Position numbers and translations under genes: made by a program. Under the pieces are notes generated by a model. The model saw only the letters and a program-made list of their open reading frames with translations, ran no database searches and was not told the origin of the DNA. 64,000 nucleotides of DNA from Planctomycetaceae bacterium (GTDB lineage Bacteria; Planctomycetota; Planctomycetia; Pirellulales; Pirellulaceae): contig JAHEBQ010000024.1 in the NCBI GenBank assembly GCA_024642205.1, forward strand, positions 1 through 64,000. The letters are read 5' to 3'. Every line of letters begins with the position of its first letter. The stretch's first letter is position 1. Below are positions 28,544-38,468 of the stretch, piece after piece.

Positions 28544-29307
28544 GTCTTTCCTTCATTTAGTAATACGCATAATTGATGCCGATGTTGCCAGCATTCTCGG
28601 TTTTATTCATAAGTTATTTGATAGTAATCGTTTACGACTGGCCAAATGGCGAATTCCCTCGACAGCCACTGTCGTAGGCCTGACGACATGAGTGATCAAA
28701 TCCAGGGCAGGTTCGCCGAAAAAGTCAGATTCCATGAACTTTTGACACTTGGTCGATAAACCTACTCAGTTACCGTTCGGTATTATCGGAAATAGCAGGG
28801 ACCCAGCACCATGTAAATACGACGATTGAAACCCACTGTCAGTTCCGCTCCCCTTCGGTACTTGCCCCTTTGACAATTAAATCAAAACAATTCAACCAGG
28901 TAACATAGGCAGCCTGCGGTCAGCCTTTCTATTAGCCGGAAAAGGCGATTTGGCACAGTTGTACCGACAATTGCCACGGATTTGAAACCTATTCGGCCAG
29001 AGTTTGTGACGCCATCCTGTCAGTTATGGCTGCTATCATACTGGTCAAAAGTCGTAAGCAATCGACCGATCCAGCGAGCGCAAGCCATAGCGGCAATTCC
29101 AAACACCCTGATTTGCCAAACCTGAATTGTTTCCGGTTGGAATCGCTTCACCCATTCAACCAGGTTTCTGCCTGATACATTGACAAACAAAATACGCTAT
29201 TTCGTACGGACTCAGGGCCTCTCTTTATTGTGATCGAGGATTGAAACATAATGGTACGAATGAGGCGAAGTCTTGGACCGCCGCGACGAACGACTGACAG
29301 GTGAGCA
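28544..29307. other. Long intergenic region, nothing recognised
   Basis: About 760 bases without a credible ORF. Only short palindromes are visible, for example cgacag-cca-ctgtcg at 28660-28674. A ttgaca box near 29180 has no good -10 partner. No tRNA-like or riboswitch-like fold was identified by eye. Confidence 0.4.
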
Positions 29308-30045
29308 ATGCGTCATAGAATTGGTTACGGTGGACCCAGGGAGTATCGCCACGGGCAACACTTTCCTGGTGGCCGGCGTAACAACGGCGGATTAACCGAA
29401 TTCGAACGTTTGATTCATCTGATTGCCAGCATGCAGGTTCTTTTTGGCTCTCGTCGAGGAATGATCATGTTTCCCCTCCTGTTGGTGGGAGTCATGATTG
29501 GCGGATGGTTTCTTTACCGCCAGTATTACTCACCGGACACTGCCTTGGAACGGGCTCACCAAATGTGGGATTCGAATGACACGAAACAACAGATGAAAGC
29601 AATTGCTCAATACCGGATCCTGCTTCAGAAAAAGGATCCAATTGAAAAAGGACGCAATTGGTTGATGGACGATCGGGATACGCTCTACCGCCGTATCATC
29701 CAACATGACGTTAACTTCAGCGGTGACGAAATCAAAGCCGCCGAATGGTGTTTGAAAGCCTGGGACGAGGGCATTCGCGACTTGCGTTTTCCCGACGAAA
29801 CAGTCGAAAAGTTCTGGGAACGGACGACGGCTTCATCCCGCCAAAAGAACATCAACAGGAACCGAAGGGGAGAAAGCAACTCAGATCCCCCTTTAGAATT
29901 GGAGCCGCAATCGAATCGATCAAGCCGAAGTTATTTTCCGACAGCTCCAGTCATTTCCAAATCAAGCATTTTCTTTAATTCTTCGTCTTCGAGAATATCC
30001 GTCTCGACATTCAACCGTTCGTTGAGGTCGACGATGATCTTTTGA
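29308..30045 (+). CDS. Single-pass membrane protein, unknown function; 3' end overlaps the convergent gene
   Basis: 245 residues. A Gly/Arg-rich N-terminus is followed by one strong membrane helix (MIMFPLLLVGVMIGGWFLYR, about 52-71). Then comes a helical, TPR-like region (ALERAHQMWDSND, KAIAQYRILLQKKDP) to about residue 195. After that the frame runs into the antisense of the neighbouring gene, giving a Ser-rich tail of about 40 residues, so its natural stop may have been lost or the overlap may be genuine. The 115-base tail-to-tail overlap (29931-30045) is unusual here. Context: it faces two membrane coiled-coil proteins. Confidence 0.65.
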   Translation: MRHRIGYGGPREYRHGQHFPGGRRNNGGLTEFERLIHLIASMQVLFGSRRGMIMFPLLLVGVMIGGWFLYRQYYSPDTALERAHQMWDSNDTKQQMKAIAQYRILLQKKDPIEKGRNWLMDDRDTLYRRIIQHDVNFSGDEIKAAEWCLKAWDEGIRDLRFPDETVEKFWERTTASSRQKNINRNRRGESNSDPPLELEPQSNRSSRSYFPTAPVISKSSIFFNSSSSRISVSTFNRSLRSTMIF

Positions 30046-30533
30046 AGGTCGATGTATTCTTCTTCACTGAGGGCAACGGAATCGCCAATTCTGTCGCTAT
30101 TAATTTTGGCCAGCATGGCTTCGACATTCGCGATCGCATCGTCGTAATAGGCAAGGTCTTTCTTGATTTTTTCTATTTGCGTGACCCAGCCTTTGAGGTT
30201 TATAACGGCGAGCTTGACCCCCTGGTCCGCTGACTTCAGGAATTCCTCACCGGACTCGATTCCCATTTCCTTGAGTTTGCGGATATTTTCGGCTTTGAAT
30301 TTTTCCAGTTGTTTAACCCCCAGGTCGGCCTTGTAGCGTTGCATTCGCAACTCGGTCAACTTGTCCCGAAACTGGGATTCCGTGTTGAGAACCGCTGAAC
30401 CACTGCCGACGATATCGCTGGCTACCCCGGCCCGGGAATTCAGTTTTCCGGTAGCCCAGAGTACTGCAATACCGCCGAGAACAGCCAACAAAACAAACGT
30501 AAACAACCAGTGGAAGGTCTCTTTTTTTGCCAT
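29931..30533 (-). CDS. Membrane-anchored coiled-coil protein, unknown function
   Basis: 200 residues from the ATG at 30533 (a start 12 codons upstream is less likely). One N-terminal membrane helix (FHWLFTFVLLAVLGGIAVLWA, about 6-26) is followed by a long charged helix pair with heptads (about 50-190), for example LTELRMQRYKADLGVKQLEK and YIDLQKIIVDLNERLNVETD. It is probably anchored in the inner membrane with a periplasmic or cytoplasmic rod. It sits downstream of a similar protein (30640-31470) on the same strand, likely one operon. Confidence 0.75.
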   Translation of the reverse strand: MAKKETFHWLFTFVLLAVLGGIAVLWATGKLNSRAGVASDIVGSGSAVLNTESQFRDKLTELRMQRYKADLGVKQLEKFKAENIRKLKEMGIESGEEFLKSADQGVKLAVINLKGWVTQIEKIKKDLAYYDDAIANVEAMLAKINSDRIGDSVALSEEEYIDLQKIIVDLNERLNVETDILEDEELKKMLDLEMTGAVGK

Positions 30534-30639
30534 CACCAACTCGAAGCAACCGGGGACCGGGACAAACAAACGCCCAAAAAAAGGCCAGCCACAGCTCCCA
30601 AGAATCCAATGACTGGCCCGGAATCTTCCTTGGACTCAA

Positions 30640-31470
30640 CTACTTTTGTCCATCTTCCTCTTTCAACAAGTCGTCGATTTCACTCAAGGTGACACTGACA
30701 TCTGGTTTGTCACTCAAGAGTTCTTCCAAGCTGAGCGTATTGGCTTGCTCAAGTTCAACGATTCGGTCGTCAAGTTTCGCTTCTTCGATCGCGAATTCGG
30801 TGTCAATGTTGATCATCAATTCCTCAACGCTGGCGTTCAATTCGTTGAACTTGTCGCTGATTGAGGCACCTGGACCGGCAATCGTAGCTGCTTCTTTCAT
30901 GGCATCGAGCGCGGATTTCTTGGATCGAATCTCGTCCAACTGGCTATCGAGTCTCGCCAACTGTGCCTCGGAAGTGTCTTCGTTCTTTTTCAGCACATCC
31001 AGGTTTTTGGCCCAGGCGGCCGCGATCACGTCATTTTTTGCAATTTGATCTTTGACCAATCGCAATTTTTTTGTCGTTTGATCTGCCGCCGATTTGAGTT
31101 TCTCAATCGAAACCTCCTTGTCGCCGACCGTGATCGATCCGCTGGCTTCCGCATCGGATAGGTATTGGCGAAGCTTGGTCAAATCACCGACCAATTTTGC
31201 TTTCTCCTTTGCGGTTTCGGCCTTTTTCTCATTCAAGGCCTTCAGTCGGACCTGTGCCTCGATCCGCTTGTCCCGCAACCCGCCGCTCGCATTCTTGAGT
31301 TTGTCATAGGCCATTTCGACCTCTTTCTGTTTTACATTCAATGGGCCCAGCAGGTCGTCAATCTTCTTGACCGCCGCATCTTTCGCGACTCCCATGCGGG
31401 GACCGCAACCGATATAGGTGCCGACCACAACGCCAACAACCAACAGTCCAAACAAAAGGTACTTCGACAT
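30640..31470 (-). CDS. Membrane-anchored or lipoprotein PspA-like coiled-coil protein
   Basis: 276 residues from ATG 31470 (ggag 7 nt upstream; a TTG two codons earlier is less likely). The hydrophobic N-terminus (YLLFGLLVVGVVVGTYIGC) ends in a possible weak lipobox with Cys23. The rest is an almost continuous coiled coil of about 230 residues rich in Lys, Glu, Ala and Leu. Near the end, FNELNASVEELM and IDTEFAIEEAKLDDRIVEL resemble in spacing the late helices of PspA/IM30 membrane-stress proteins. This is a resemblance only. Normal PspA has no membrane anchor. Confidence 0.75.
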   Translation of the reverse strand: MSKYLLFGLLVVGVVVGTYIGCGPRMGVAKDAAVKKIDDLLGPLNVKQKEVEMAYDKLKNASGGLRDKRIEAQVRLKALNEKKAETAKEKAKLVGDLTKLRQYLSDAEASGSITVGDKEVSIEKLKSAADQTTKKLRLVKDQIAKNDVIAAAWAKNLDVLKKNEDTSEAQLARLDSQLDEIRSKKSALDAMKEAATIAGPGASISDKFNELNASVEELMINIDTEFAIEEAKLDDRIVELEQANTLSLEELLSDKPDVSVTLSEIDDLLKEEDGQK

Positions 31471-31956
31471 CTTCAAACTCCAAAAATATTCTGGTAAGGG
31501 TAGTTATCAAGTTACGGGGACGTCGGAATTTCTAGCCCGGGAGGTGGACAGAGAACCTTCGAGTCAAAGGTGAGATTCAATACGGACGAATGGCAACGGT
31601 CACCGGTTCATTATCACGCTCCGGCATTTGATTCGCGTATTAGAACTTCGAATTGCCAGAATTTCAAAGCCCTTGTCGGTAAAAAACGGGCGGCAAGACG
31701 GTCATTCTGATCCAAACCTGTACTGAAGTTGGTCTCGCTTGGAGTGTTTTCATTTTTTTGCAATCAACCCGATGCGATCGAAGCAAAAACCGCTGCTGAA
31801 ACCATGGCAACCTAAGCAGCGCGTAATTGGCGTTTCGCGCAAGAATAAAGCCAGATTGCAGGCAGTCGGGCGAAAGTCCAGCGATCAAAATCCGGCGTTT
31901 TTCCCTAGGACCCCGACAGCTCGAACTGACGCAGCAAGTGACTTGCCCTCGTTGAC
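31471..31956. other. Intergenic, nothing recognised
   Basis: About 485 bases between the flippase 3' end and the coiled-coil operon, both on the minus strand, so it should contain the promoter of the coiled-coil genes. Overlapping frames on both strands are not protein-like. Confidence 0.4.
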
Positions 31957-33501
31957 TCATTTGACCGGAAGGAATTTGCCAACATTTTTCCGAAAGATGA
32001 GCTTCAAATCCGATTTTTCTTCTACGCTCAAAATCCAATCGGAGAAAACGCAGAACACCAACACGGCAACCATCGCCAAAACCGCCAACGGAGTATTCAG
32101 CAGCAAAATCAGTGGAATTGCGGCGCACAACCAGATTCCGGTGTCGGACCGACACCCAAATCGATGATTCAAACCAATGACCAAAACGACCAGTGTGGCG
32201 TTTCCGCATGCGGTCCCGATCACCGCCCCTGGAAGGCCAATCAATGGAATCAGGATCATGTTCAGGAGTATGTTCACCACCAGGCCAGCTACGCCGATGA
32301 GAGTCGCCCATTTTCCTTTTTCCGCGACCCACAGGTAGTCCTGCGCGACAGTCGACAGTCCGAACCAAATACAGTAAACCAGAGTCAACGGCAAAACGGA
32401 AAGCCCCCCGTTGTAACGGCCTTGCAGAATTACATTGAACAACAACGGGGAAAGCAGCAGTACGAGGATCCCTCCGGTCGTAAAACCGATCGAGACAATC
32501 TTGACCGTCCAGTTCAATTGCTTGGTCAGCTTCGGCTTGTTTCCCGCCTCCCAGGCGCGACTAAGGTATGGAATCAACACTCCGGCCACCATGGTGGCCA
32601 CGCTTACCATCAACAGCGGAACGACTCGTCCGCTATGGTATTGCCCCACTGAACCCTGGGCGAGATCCGGGCTGAGGTTTGACCAGTGAAGTAACATGTA
32701 ACGGTCGGATACTTCGATCAGATTACTGACAAGATTGGTCGCCCACATCCACATTGCGAATGGTGCAACCCGTTTCCACATCGTCGATTGTGTTAACAGA
32801 TCACCTCCGTTTCGAATTCCGGCGCGACACTTCCACATTACCCAACATGCAGGAAGCATTCCTGCGAGACAGCTGATTGCGAACGCGAGTGTTGCCGCAG
32901 AGGCTCCATCATCCCAGACCATCAGGATTCCAGTGCCGACGATTGCGAACATCGTTCCCGTAATGAAACGCATGATCGTGACCGTGCGAACCTGACATAG
33001 CGACTCCATCAACGAAGCCAGAAAATTTGATGCACTGACGACGATCAGCGCTCCGCCGAGCAATTGAACTAATCCGGATTGGCTTGTGTCGCGAAACAGA
33101 ATCCAGGAGATCTGGGTCGGAAAAATAACAATCAAGCCCGACATCAGACAAGTCATGGCGAAGCTGATCGCAGCGATCCGACCAATGAATGTCTTCAGTT
33201 GGCCGCGTTGGCGATAGTGTTCGGTAAACTTCCCAAAACATCCGGGCAAACCGAGCACGGTCAGCGGAGCCAGGAGCATCAAATAACTCCAGACCATCGA
33301 CCATTGGCCGAGTTCCTGCTCGGTCATCAACCGGCAAAAAAGCACGCCGCGTCCGAATCCGATGAACCGCTGGCCGACCGTCAAGACCAGCGCAAAAATG
33401 ACTCCCGCGGCAATCGAATCGGAAACAAACCCTCGTTCGACACTCCCGTTTTTCCGTGGCTCAAACAGGGAATCGCTCGATTGAGTGTTTGCCGTCGCCA
33501 T
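31957..33501 (-). CDS. Polysaccharide flippase (Wzx/MOP-superfamily)
   Basis: 514 residues, about 14 hydrophobic helices spread evenly from residue 27 to 490. Typical features are the first-helix RFIGFGRGVLFCRLMTEQELG, which resembles the Wzx start with the following LGQWS, repeated paired helices, and KNVGKFLPVK at the C-terminal end. Members flip lipid-linked oligosaccharides across the inner membrane for exopolysaccharide or O-antigen assembly. No glycosyltransferase is adjacent, so the polymer cannot be named. Confidence 0.85.
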   Translation of the reverse strand: MATANTQSSDSLFEPRKNGSVERGFVSDSIAAGVIFALVLTVGQRFIGFGRGVLFCRLMTEQELGQWSMVWSYLMLLAPLTVLGLPGCFGKFTEHYRQRGQLKTFIGRIAAISFAMTCLMSGLIVIFPTQISWILFRDTSQSGLVQLLGGALIVVSASNFLASLMESLCQVRTVTIMRFITGTMFAIVGTGILMVWDDGASAATLAFAISCLAGMLPACWVMWKCRAGIRNGGDLLTQSTMWKRVAPFAMWMWATNLVSNLIEVSDRYMLLHWSNLSPDLAQGSVGQYHSGRVVPLLMVSVATMVAGVLIPYLSRAWEAGNKPKLTKQLNWTVKIVSIGFTTGGILVLLLSPLLFNVILQGRYNGGLSVLPLTLVYCIWFGLSTVAQDYLWVAEKGKWATLIGVAGLVVNILLNMILIPLIGLPGAVIGTACGNATLVVLVIGLNHRFGCRSDTGIWLCAAIPLILLLNTPLAVLAMVAVLVFCVFSDWILSVEEKSDLKLIFRKNVGKFLPVK

Positions 33502-34069
33502 GTGTCGTTTATCGTTTTCTACGTGTTCGGAATCTGTTCACAAATGTTGGTTATTAATTCTCGCCAAACGTCCAAACGGCCGGCAAGCTGGAAAATTGAA
33601 GCCCTCTCCAGCAGAACAAAGTGAGAATGTTGGTATGATGCAGGTTATTCCGATCGCATCGAATGCAGATTGAGCAGGCAATTCGATGGGAAATTGCGAA
33701 ATAGGGATCCAAAATGGGAGCAATTCGGTATATCCAAACGGGCCACAGCCCACTTTCCGGTGATCCAGACCCAAATCTCATCCTGGCGTGACGCTCGCCA
33801 CACAAACTTCCTTTCGAAGATATCGCAGCCGTCGGCTTGAAGCTGACAGCGAATTTCAAGGACCAGACAAGTACTCCATCGACAACCATCGACTTGGCCG
33901 AAACACTGATTGATGACAGCTTTCCGATGAACAAGCGTTTGCCCCTGTTCACTGCTCACCCGGGCATGATAAACTTTACGGTGTATTTGGTTGTGGCAGA
34001 TTTGCCATATCGATTTCTTGTTCATAGGCCAAAAGTTTGCCAAAGATTTCTACTTCGGATGATCCATCG
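33502..34069. other. Intergenic, divergent; no intact gene
   Basis: About 570 bases. Several overlapping frames of 60-130 codons exist, mostly on the minus strand (for example 33645-34043), with Cys/Trp-rich text that may be a relic but matches nothing I know. The promoters of tex and of the flippase must lie here. Confidence 0.35.
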
Positions 34070-37000
34070 ATGGATGATCCCATGAAAATTGATCTTGCCA
34101 TCGTCGCCCGGGATTTGAAACTCCCTCCCGAAAAGATTGAAAAGACCGTCGAGCTGTTGGATGCGGGAAATACGATCCCCTTCATCACCCGCTTTCGAAA
34201 AGATCTTACCGGCGGTCTCAACGAGCAACAAATCCTCGCCATCAAACAGCGAGTTGCGCAGCTCCGCGCGCTATCAGAGCGAAAGTCTTTTGTGCTCAAG
34301 TCAATTGAGTCACAAGGCAAACTGACCGGCGAACTCAAGACCCAGATCAAAATTGCAACGACCAGTCGACGGCTGGAAGATTTGTATCTGCCATTCAAGC
34401 CCAAGAAGCAATCCCGCGCCTCAATCGCACGACAACGGGGATTGGAACCATTGGCCGACGATATCTTCCTCGCAACATCACCCGATGTGGATATCGCGAC
34501 ACGAGCTACCGAATTCGTTCGCGTCGACAAAGGACTGAATTCTGTCGACGATGTTATCAAAGGTGTTGGCGATCTATTGGCAGAACGATTCAGCGAAAAT
34601 GATGAATTGCGCAGCACACTTCGCAAGATCATGTGGACCGATGGAAAACTAACCACGCAATCGCTTGTCATTCAAGAAACGGCTGCTGACCCAGGTCCCG
34701 CGCCAGGCGAATCAACGGGCGACGGTTCCTCGAATACCGCGACATCGACCGAATCGGGTAATACCGGCGAGCCGAATTCAGCAACCAAGCGAACAACGAC
34801 TTCCGATCCCATGGGGCCAACGGCTGCGCCCGTTGCCGAAATCCTGCCGGCCAAACTTGACAAAGTTTCGAACGACCCTGCACCCCAGGCATTGAAAGAG
34901 CTCAAATCGGAATCGTCCGTCGATTCACCCGCGACGCCAGCCGGATCTCTGCCAATCGAAACGCATTCGAGCGGCAGTTCGTCCGGCGCAGTCGTAGACG
35001 AAGTCTGTCAATCGGCGATTATCGAATCAACCGCAACAGAACCTGTGGACGCGCCTGGCCCAGTTCAAAACTCACCCACAGTCGAAAGTCGTTCATCCGA
35101 TTCCGCGCCCGACATCAATGAGACGAATGATGCCCCGCCCCCGGTCAGCGAATCGGTTGCCAGTGATGCAATTGCCACCACGGAATCGTCAGTCACCCCG
35201 GTACCGATCGCACAGGAACCGAACGCAGCACCTTTGAATGCGGACCCGACCAAATCAAAAAAGAAGAAAAAGAAGAAAAAGAAGCCGACCGAAGACCCGT
35301 TCAAAGACTTTAAGAACTTCAAGCAGCCGATCCGGCAAGTGCCCAACCACCGTATCCTGGCAATTAATCGAGGTGAACGTGCCGGCCAACTGAAAGTCAA
35401 GATCAGCGTCGATGGCAACAAACTGTCCGAGGCATCCCTGGCCGCGTTGGTGCCTGCCGAACATCCATTTCGCGAGTTCATGCAGAAATGCGCATCCGAC
35501 GCCCTCAACCGGATGATCGCTCCCAGCCTCGAACGCGAGATCCGCCGTGAACTGACCGAGGCCGCAGAAAAACATGCGGTCGAGGTCTTTGCCAACAACC
35601 TTCGCAATCTGTTGCTGCAACCTCCGATTCGCAATCGCACGGTGCTCGCAATTGATCCCGGTTTCAAGCGTGGTTGTTCGGTCGCGGTCCTTGACCCATT
35701 TGGCAACGTTCTTGATTCGGGACACGTTTTTGTTGTCGGTAATCAGTCCCGTCGGGACGAAAGCAAACAGATGATTGCGGCCTGGGTCAAGAAACACAAA
35801 GCCGATGTGATCGCAATTGGCAACGGTGCCGCCTGTCGTCAAACCGAACAAATGGTCTCCGACACGATCGCAGAACAACTCGGTGACCTGCAGACAACCT
35901 ACGTCATGGTCAACGAGGCTGGAGCCAGTACTTATTCGACCAGTGAAATCGGGCGCTCCGAACTGCCTCATGCTTCGCCATCCATTCGTAGCGCGATCTC
36001 CATCGGGCGCCGCCTGCAGGATCCGCTTTCCGAACTGGTCAAAATCAGCCCCGCAAATATCGGCGTCGGGATGTATCAACATGACGTCAAGGCAAAACAC
36101 CTGAGCGAGTCGCTCGATGAGGTGGTCCGTTTTTGTGTGAACCAGGTTGGAGTCGACGTCAACACGGCCAGCCCTTCCTTGTTGAAATACGTTTCGGGGC
36201 TGAATTCATTAACGGCTCGTCGGGTCGTTGAACATCGACAAACCAATGGTCGATTCAGAAACCGCAACCAGCTCAAGGAAATCAGCGGATTTGGCGATGC
36301 GACGTTCGTTCAGTCTGCTGGCTTTTTGCGTATTCACGGCGGGGACTCGCCGCTGGATTGCACTTCCATTCACCCGGAAAGTTACGACATCGCCAACGAC
36401 ATCCTGAAACGGATCGACGTCTCGGCGGAAGACTTCTTTCCAAAAGAACTGAGTGCGTTGGAGTCCGTCGCACCACCTTCGATCCCCGCTCCCCTGGAAG
36501 ATTCCACGCTCAGTGGAGGTTCACCCAATGTCGAATCATCAAAGGACTCGACGGCGTCCATACCCCCTCCATTGCCGGCAACTCAATCCGAATCTGGGAC
36601 GGTCCCCGGAACCGAGGCAGGTCTTTCCAGCGAATCACGTCAATCCGAAGAGATACCCAAAACCGTCGTCGATGAATCCCCTGAGTCAGGTAACGTCGAA
36701 CCCGGTTCCGAACCGGCGTCCATCGACGCAGCTTCCAATGCCGTCCCAGAACCCGCACGACCAACGGAACCAATAAGCACTGAAATGTCAGCCCCAACGC
36801 CAGATTCCACAGTTGGACCGGCGACAACTCAGGCAGCAACCAACGTATCTCACGCGACGTCACCCGCTCAAGCGGATGAATGGGGCGAAAACTCGGCCAA
36901 TCGCAAAGAGATCTTGAAAAAGATCAGCGATCTCAATGTCGATGACTTGGCCTTGCATCATTCCGCGGGGAGATTGCTGGTAAAAGATATCTTGATGGCG

Positions 37001-37684
37001 CTAAAACGACCCAAGTGGGATCCGCGGGACAAAGTCAGTAAACCAATTTTTCGGCGCGGTATTATCAAAGCGGACGACCTGAAACCGAATATGCAGCTGG
37101 ACGGGCAAGTCGTCAATGTCGTCGATTTCGGCGTATTTGTGGACATCGGATTGGGAGAAAGCTCACTGGTCCATGTAAGCCAGCTTTCCAATCACTTCAT
37201 CCGCGATCCTCATCGATTCTATTCCGTCGGCGACGTGTTGAAAGTTTGGGTCTCTGAAATTGACGCTGAACGTAGGCGGGTCAAGTTAACGGCGGTTCGC
37301 CCCGGAAGCAAGAAACCGCCAAGCCGACGCGCTCGAAGTACAGGCGGCAAAGATTCCTCCGCATCCTCCACCAATCCACGCATTACCACCGGCTCCAGCG
37401 AATCACGAAGTTCGACTCCGCCCGCTCGCAAGCCTGGCAAGTACGGCAATAAGTATGGCGGTCGACCCAAAGGAAAATCAGCTCAGCGTCCCAGTTATGG
37501 GAAAAGCGATACTCCTTACAAAAGTCATGTTCGAAAGTCTCAGCCAAAAGAAGTCAAACCGATCACCGACGGCATGCTCAAAGGTGTCGAGCCAATGCGT
37601 TCGTTTTCGGATCTGGCTCAATTTGTCAACAAGAAGCCCAAGGACAAGAAAACAGGAAAAACGGACAAGGATTCTCCGTCCTGA
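34070..37684 (+). CDS. tex: Tex-family S1 RNA-binding transcription accessory protein, with two large insertions
   Basis: Tex binds nucleic acid and affects transcription and translation. Starts at ATG 34070 or 34082; TTG 34037 is possible. Numbering from 34037: the helical Tex N-domain has PFITRFRKDLTGGLNEQQ (48-65). A non-family insertion of about 205 residues (about 212-418), rich in Ser/Thr/Pro/Ala and ending in nine to ten consecutive Lys, precedes the normal continuation PNHRILAINRGERAG (436-450). The YqgF RNase-H-like part has LAIDPGFKRGCSVAVLD (about 535). The helix-hairpin-helix part has GLNSLTARRVVEHRQTNG (about 722). A second insertion (about 810-950), also Ser/Pro-rich, precedes the S1 domain (DGQVVNVVDFGVFVDIG, about 1020). 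A basic tail of about 120 residues follows. Normal Tex is about 770 residues. Confidence 0.93.
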   Translation: MDDPMKIDLAIVARDLKLPPEKIEKTVELLDAGNTIPFITRFRKDLTGGLNEQQILAIKQRVAQLRALSERKSFVLKSIESQGKLTGELKTQIKIATTSRRLEDLYLPFKPKKQSRASIARQRGLEPLADDIFLATSPDVDIATRATEFVRVDKGLNSVDDVIKGVGDLLAERFSENDELRSTLRKIMWTDGKLTTQSLVIQETAADPGPAPGESTGDGSSNTATSTESGNTGEPNSATKRTTTSDPMGPTAAPVAEILPAKLDKVSNDPAPQALKELKSESSVDSPATPAGSLPIETHSSGSSSGAVVDEVCQSAIIESTATEPVDAPGPVQNSPTVESRSSDSAPDINETNDAPPPVSESVASDAIATTESSVTPVPIAQEPNAAPLNADPTKSKKKKKKKKKPTEDPFKDFKNFKQPIRQVPNHRILAINRGERAGQLKVKISVDGNKLSEASLAALVPAEHPFREFMQKCASDALNRMIAPSLEREIRRELTEAAEKHAVEVFANNLRNLLLQPPIRNRTVLAIDPGFKRGCSVAVLDPFGNVLDSGHVFVVGNQSRRDESKQMIAAWVKKHKADVIAIGNGAACRQTEQMVSDTIAEQLGDLQTTYVMVNEAGASTYSTSEIGRSELPHASPSIRSAISIGRRLQDPLSELVKISPANIGVGMYQHDVKAKHLSESLDEVVRFCVNQVGVDVNTASPSLLKYVSGLNSLTARRVVEHRQTNGRFRNRNQLKEISGFGDATFVQSAGFLRIHGGDSPLDCTSIHPESYDIANDILKRIDVSAEDFFPKELSALESVAPPSIPAPLEDSTLSGGSPNVESSKDSTASIPPPLPATQSESGTVPGTEAGLSSESRQSEEIPKTVVDESPESGNVEPGSEPASIDAASNAVPEPARPTEPISTEMSAPTPDSTVGPATTQAATNVSHATSPAQADEWGENSANRKEILKKISDLNVDDLALHHSAGRLLVKDILMALKRPKWDPRDKVSKPIFRRGIIKADDLKPNMQLDGQVVNVVDFGVFVDIGLGESSLVHVSQLSNHFIRDPHRFYSVGDVLKVWVSEIDAERRRVKLTAVRPGSKKPPSRRARSTGGKDSSASSTNPRITTGSSESRSSTPPARKPGKYGNKYGGRPKGKSAQRPSYGKSDTPYKSHVRKSQPKEVKPITDGMLKGVEPMRSFSDLAQFVNKKPKDKKTGKTDKDSPS

Positions 37685-37811
37685 ACCCCTGCCAGCGATT
37701 TCGGAATCCCAGGCTGAACGAGTTCATTCGAATTATGAGGTCGGTTCGTCCAATCGTTGTTCCAGGATCAATGTTATAACTCAACCGACCGAAGTTTCAG
37801 AATAAACAATA

Positions 37812-38294
37812 ATGGATTTTGAAGACCAACTCCAGAAAGCCATTCAACGTGGCCAGGAACGCACCGCCGCTCGCAGCTCTGCCAAAAAACAGGCGGAAAC
37901 GAGCAAAGAAGAAATCCGCAATCTTCACAACGCGTTTCGGTTGAATGTGTCGGAACACATTGAAACCTGCCTCAAGCAACTGGCCCTGCATTTCCCGGGA
38001 TTTGATTACGAGACGCTATACGGTACCAAAGGCTGGGGCGGAGCTCTTTCCCGCAACGATATTGATCGTGGCCCAGACGGAAAAGCCGGGTCCTTTTTCA
38101 GCCGAATCGAATTGACGGTTCGTCCCCAAAACGAATTCAACGTGGTCAACATTACGGGCAAGGCTACAATTCGGGATAAGGAAATATTCACCTGGAATCA
38201 CTTCGAGGATATCCTGGAAGCCAAGCAGGACTCGTTGGAACAAATGATTGACAAATGGATACTCCAGTTCGCCGAGCAGTTTGCTTCGCGTTGA
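37812..38294 (+). CDS. Uncharacterised cytoplasmic protein (160 residues)
   Basis: No domain recognised. The N-terminal 50 residues are charged and helical (DFEDQLQKAIQRGQERTAAR). The rest looks alpha/beta, with LHFPGFDYETLYGTKGWGGA, FFSRIELTVRP and ITGKATIRDKEIFTWNH. No signal or membrane segment. It follows tex by 127 bases on the same strand and precedes the DUF1571 gene, possibly in one unit. Confidence 0.75.
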   Translation: MDFEDQLQKAIQRGQERTAARSSAKKQAETSKEEIRNLHNAFRLNVSEHIETCLKQLALHFPGFDYETLYGTKGWGGALSRNDIDRGPDGKAGSFFSRIELTVRPQNEFNVVNITGKATIRDKEIFTWNHFEDILEAKQDSLEQMIDKWILQFAEQFASR

Positions 38295-38468
38295 GCAGGT
38301 TCAATGGGAGTGCGTTACCCGATCGACGCGTTCACCAAATCATATCGCCGATGTTTTTCAATCTGAAAATCCTGTTACTCGACTGTTTTTTCTCCATGTG
38401 ATTGTTCCTGTTTTCCAAACCACTCAGGCTCATCCACCCGATGGCGACCCTTGCCGAGTAGCCCGTCC

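Noticed and set aside
33554..34043. Overlapping minus-strand frames of about 130 codons before tex
   Set aside because: Text is Cys/Trp/Ser-rich in competing frames, with no ribosome site or family resemblance.
35255..36100. 281-codon minus-strand frame over tex
   Set aside because: Antisense shadow; its Phe/Leu end is just the reverse of the lysine tract.
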